NCBI GenBank assembly: GCA_011391455.1
Contig: JAABQN010000077.1
Span: 1 to 8,514 of the forward strand
DNA: 8,514 nt
From: Nitrospiraceae bacterium
GTDB lineage: Bacteria > Nitrospirota > Nitrospiria > Nitrospirales > Nitrospiraceae
Direction of reading: 5' to 3'
Every line of letters begins with the position of its first letter. The stretch's first letter is position 1. Below are positions 5,741-8,514 of the stretch, one piece after another. The notes below the pieces were generated by a model. That model was not told where the DNA came from. It did not search any database and saw only the letters and a list, made by a program, of their open reading frames with translations. A program made the translations under genes and the position numbers.

Positions 5741-7825
5741 TCATGTAGCGTCTTTCCCTCGTCTACGCTGCATCGTCTTGCCCTTCTTCCGCTGAGTCGA
5801 TTGAGGAACCGTTTTCTTACGCTGCCGTACAGCCACCTGTTTTCCCACGGCTTTCTGTCTGTCGGCACCGACACCTAGATCTTCGATCAGAACCCGCAGA
5901 GGTTCCGCCACCGACCAGGCCTGGGCATAACAGCCACGTGGCCGGTGGGGTGCGTCAGCATCAAAAACTTCTGAGACTTGGCCAAGGCAGGCTTCTTTCA
6001 AATGGTCACCAATCCCATCCAGGAACGAACGCGCCTGCTTGAGCGCAGCGGTTTTCTTTCCATGAACCTTGATCCAGGCTGTGATGAATGGTCCTAACAG
6101 AAAGGGCCATACGGTGCCTTGGTGGTAGGCGCCGTCTCGTTCCAGCACACCACCTTCGTACCTGCCGCGATAGCGAGAATCGCGCGGTGACAAGGTGCGG
6201 AGTCCAACCGGCGTCAGGAGTTGACCTTCGACGAGCTGAAGAATCTGCTGCGCCCGGTCGCGCGGGACCAGTTCGTCGACCAACGAGATGGCGTAGAGTT
6301 GATTGGGGCGAAGCGACGGATCGTTCCCTTCCGGCCCATCGATCACATCGTAGAGATAGCCGCCTTGTTCGTACCAGAATCGATTGTGGAATGATGCGAC
6401 CGCGTTGCTGCGATCATTTCGGCACCGATCGGCATAGTCCGTTTCGCCGAATCGTCGCGCGAGAGTTTCGCCGACTTCCAACGATCGAACCCACAACGCT
6501 TGGATTTCCACCGGCTTTCCATGGCGCGGCGTGACGACCCAATCACCGACCTTCGCATCCATCCAGGTCAATTGTACGCCGGGAACTCCTCCCGTAATCA
6601 AACCATCCTCGTCCATCCTGATCCCGTACCTTGTGCCCAGACGGTAGCCATCGAGAATCTGCTTTACGGCAGGCCAAGCGGTCTCACGCACCCGAGCTGC
6701 ATCTTGTGACACCGTGAGGTAGCGGTCAATCGCATGGATAAACCAGAGTGAGGCGTCGATCGTGTTGTATTCCGGCTGCTCGCCTGCATCGGGGAAGCGG
6801 TTCGGTACCATGCCTTCAGACACATGCACAGCGAAGGAGGCGATGACCTGCCAGGCCACGTCCAATCGGCCGGTGACCAGGCAGAGACCGGGCAACGAGA
6901 TGAAGGAGTCACGGCCCCAATCGGTAAACCAGGGATACCCGGCTATGACCGTTTGCTGCATCCCTCGCTCGGAAAGGTACACTTCCGCAGCGCACCAGAG
7001 TTCGCCAACCAAAGAATCATCGGTTGGGACAGCTTGTCTGGCTCTGTCTCGGCGAAGCTTCTCGCGCTTCGCAAGGGCAACGACGTCGAGCCGATCGACG
7101 GTCTCGCTGGTGAGGGCCAAGGTCTTGGTGGATCCGGGGTCAAGCTCGAACGTGAACTCTCCTGGCGACCACCAGTCTTCTTCGGCATCGAGTCCACGTT
7201 GCTGTTCGACAGGGAGTTGTATGCGCCGATACCATTTTGGTTCATGGCAATACCTTCCAGCGTGGAAGGCCTGCACTGGAGACAAATCGAAGTACGGGTG
7301 CCACAGGACCATTCCGCTTCCGACCTGGGCCTCCGTCGAGAGGCTTCTATTCTCGTGGTGCGTCCCATGATAGTCCCGCCCGGTGAGCTTCGGTCTCACC
7401 CGCAGCACGACTCTTGATAGCTTCTTACCGAGCAGCTTCCATCGCACCATCACAATATCGCAGCCGTGGATTGACAGGATCTCCCGTTGAAGGGTTATGC
7501 CGTTGCAGTCGAACGTCCAGGTCGGCCAGGGTTCTGTTGAAAATTCGATAGAGTGTTCGTACCCGGTCGGATGGACGGTGTCCGGATACAGATTTGTTGA
7601 GAGTGGAATCGCCTGGCCGTCGATGTCGAGCCATTCTTCGAGGTGGTTGACCAGCACAAACCGTTCGCTCGGCGGCTTCCTGGCGGTTAAGAGGAGTGCA
7701 TGATAGCGACGGGTATTCGCCCCCGCAACTGTACCGGAGGCGAATCCCCCTCGACCGTTCGTCTCCAACCATTCAAGACTCAGCGCCCGATCGAGATTCC
7801 GGCAGTCTTCGGTTCCGATCTTCAC
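5741..7825 (-). CDS. Glycogen debranching enzyme, GH133 type (amylo-alpha-1,6-glucosidase)
   Basis: The 694-residue enzyme should hydrolyse alpha-1,6 branch points of glycogen or similar glucans in the cytoplasm. An N-terminal beta-rich domain covers about residues 8-245 (SLEWLETNGRGGFASGTVAG, then NTRRYHALLL, typical of bacterial and archaeal debranching enzymes). A C-terminal (alpha/alpha)6-barrel covers about 275-648, with GYPWFTDWGRDSFISLPGL (296-314), NTIDASLWFIHAID (354-367), LTWMDA (419-424), KPVEIQALW (437-445), HQGTVWPFLLGPF (568-580) and SEVFDADAPHRPRGCYAQAW (618-637). By family analogy Asp423 and Glu619 are the likely acid and base. The start is GTG at 7825, the first start after an in-frame TAA; its ribosome binding site lies inside a heptad repeat. 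The last 40 residues (KKTVPQSTQRKKGKTMQRRR and neighbours) form a very basic tail not needed for the fold. It follows the glucosidase gene by 25 bp, so they are very likely one operon. Confidence 0.93.
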   Translation of the reverse strand: MKIGTEDCRNLDRALSLEWLETNGRGGFASGTVAGANTRRYHALLLTARKPPSERFVLVNHLEEWLDIDGQAIPLSTNLYPDTVHPTGYEHSIEFSTEPWPTWTFDCNGITLQREILSIHGCDIVMVRWKLLGKKLSRVVLRVRPKLTGRDYHGTHHENRSLSTEAQVGSGMVLWHPYFDLSPVQAFHAGRYCHEPKWYRRIQLPVEQQRGLDAEEDWWSPGEFTFELDPGSTKTLALTSETVDRLDVVALAKREKLRRDRARQAVPTDDSLVGELWCAAEVYLSERGMQQTVIAGYPWFTDWGRDSFISLPGLCLVTGRLDVAWQVIASFAVHVSEGMVPNRFPDAGEQPEYNTIDASLWFIHAIDRYLTVSQDAARVRETAWPAVKQILDGYRLGTRYGIRMDEDGLITGGVPGVQLTWMDAKVGDWVVTPRHGKPVEIQALWVRSLEVGETLARRFGETDYADRCRNDRSNAVASFHNRFWYEQGGYLYDVIDGPEGNDPSLRPNQLYAISLVDELVPRDRAQQILQLVEGQLLTPVGLRTLSPRDSRYRGRYEGGVLERDGAYHQGTVWPFLLGPFITAWIKVHGKKTAALKQARSFLDGIGDHLKEACLGQVSEVFDADAPHRPRGCYAQAWSVAEPLRVLIEDLGVGADRQKAVGKQVAVRQRKKTVPQSTQRKKGKTMQRRRGKDAT

Positions 7826-7854
7826 CCCTTACCCCTTACCCTTCACGTGCTCAC
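7820..7854 (-). repeat. Heptad repeat that forms the ribosome binding site of the debranching gene
   Basis: On the plus strand the units are CTTCACC, CCTTACC, CCTTACC and CTTCACG, then a looser TGCTCAC. On the coding strand this reads as repeated AAGGGG/TAAGG. One AAGGGG ends six bases before the GTG start at 7825, a second AAGGGG partly overlaps that start, and the in-frame TAA at 7829-7831 is part of a unit. The tract fills the whole gap between the two glucan genes and overlaps the stop codon of the upstream one (7851-7853). Confidence 0.7.
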
Positions 7855-8514
7855 TCCCCAGATTGTTGAATCAGCTTCGCTACCAATCCGGTCCATCCCG
7901 TCTGATGACTCGCGCCGATGCCGGCTCCGTTATCCCCGTGGAAGTACTCGTAGAACAATATATTGTTGCGCCAATGCGGATCGTCCTGAAATCTGTACGT
8001 CCTACCGAACACCGGACGTTTCCCTTCGGCATTCTGGAGGAAGATATGCGTCAATCTGTGTGAAATCTCGGCCGCCACTTGCCAGAGCGTGGATTGATGG
8101 CCCGATCCAGTCGGGCACTCCACCCGATATTGGTCGCCGAGAAAGTAGTGAAACTTTTGCAGCGACTCGATCAGGAGATAGTTGACCGGGAACCAGATTG
8201 GTCCGCGCCAATTCGAATTACCCCCGAACAAGCCTGTGCTGGATTCCGCCGGTTCATAGTCCACGCGATGCTCACGGCCCATGACCGAGACCACATAGGG
8301 ATGATCCTTGTGATAGCGCGAAAGGGCGCGAATGCCGTAGGGCGACAGGAACTCTTCTTCGTCCAGCATATACCGCATCACAGATTTCAACCGATCGCGA
8401 CTTACCAGTGACAAAAAGCGCCGCACACCTCCGTCAGAGGACTGCGTTTCCAGATGTTGTGCAAAATCAGGCCGGTTTTCGATGAACCACTGCATCCGGT
8501 GCTTGAAGCGAGGA
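7851..8514 (-). CDS. GH63/MGH1-like glucosidase, 3' part
   Basis: Only the last 220 residues are in the window; the frame stays open to the right edge (PRFKHRMQWFIENRPDFA), so the ATG at 8495 is internal, not a start. The visible part is the C-terminal half of an (alpha/alpha)6-barrel. It carries SPYGIRALSRYHKDHPY, the glycine/tryptophan motif NSNWRGPIWFPVNYLLI, and the end motif EYFHGDNGAGIGASHQTGWTG. These are typical of bacterial glucosidases related to mannosylglycerate hydrolase and GH63 alpha-glucosidases, usually around 850-900 residues long. Within GDNG, Asp (codon 7932-7934) lies where the family keeps an acidic residue. Substrate specificity cannot be read from this part; its position just before a debranching enzyme suggests an alpha-glucan or glucoside. 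It is the upstream gene of the two-gene unit seen here. Confidence 0.85.
   Translation of the reverse strand, partial: PRFKHRMQWFIENRPDFAQHLETQSSDGGVRRFLSLVSRDRLKSVMRYMLDEEEFLSPYGIRALSRYHKDHPYVVSVMGREHRVDYEPAESSTGLFGGNSNWRGPIWFPVNYLLIESLQKFHYFLGDQYRVECPTGSGHQSTLWQVAAEISHRLTHIFLQNAEGKRPVFGRTYRFQDDPHWRNNILFYEYFHGDNGAGIGASHQTGWTGLVAKLIQQSGE

Noticed and set aside
6762..7417. Plus-strand open frames of about 200 residues opposite the debranching enzyme
   Set aside because: They are antisense shadows produced by codon bias of the real gene; no start signals or family motifs.
1..8514. CRISPR array, tRNA, phage or defence module
   Set aside because: No spaced identical repeats, no tRNA-like structure and no typical nuclease, toxin or phage genes were seen. 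The only repeats are the short degenerate heptads.

Overview
The window looks like chromosomal DNA from a free-living, GC-moderate Gram-negative bacterium. The combination of a Tat-exported beta-carbonic anhydrase, a Tat-exported intradiol dioxygenase, a small zinc-ribbon protein, a PilT ATPase and a glycogen-debranching pair, separated by intergenic heptad repeats, resembles Nitrospira and its relatives. That assignment is inference from recalled gene content, not from a search.

Left part (1-2219): one intact gene sits between two decayed ones. A frameshifted, end-truncated IS30-family transposase remnant lies at about 189-613 (+). Next is an intact Tat-exported beta-class carbonic anhydrase (624-1370, -). 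Immediately upstream of it on the same strand is a badly eroded amidohydrolase (about 1427-1729, -), of which only a middle piece and the C-terminus survive. About 490 bp without a recognisable gene follow.

Middle part (2220-5638): four intact plus-strand genes. They encode a 59-residue zinc-ribbon protein, a 210-residue protein with two predicted membrane segments and a conserved KWKPW-type domain, a Tat-exported intradiol ring-cleavage dioxygenase, and the PilT retraction ATPase. The gaps between them are 258, 208 and 325 bp, so each is probably transcribed separately. A promoter with a good -10 element precedes pilT.

Right part (5741-8514): a minus-strand, convergent carbohydrate operon. 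The 3' part of a GH63/MGH1-like glucosidase enters from the right edge. After a gap of 25 bp comes a complete GH133-type glycogen debranching enzyme. The gap consists of C-rich heptad repeats (CTTCACC/CCTTACC on the plus strand), whose complement supplies the Shine-Dalgarno sequence and the GTG start of the debranching enzyme. Closely related heptads occur at 2525-2573. Together the two enzymes point to breakdown of stored alpha-glucan.

No RNA gene, CRISPR array, phage module or complete insertion sequence was seen, and nothing resembles a new multi-gene defence or metabolic system. The least expected items are the two gene remnants flanking the carbonic anhydrase and the shared heptad repeat family.
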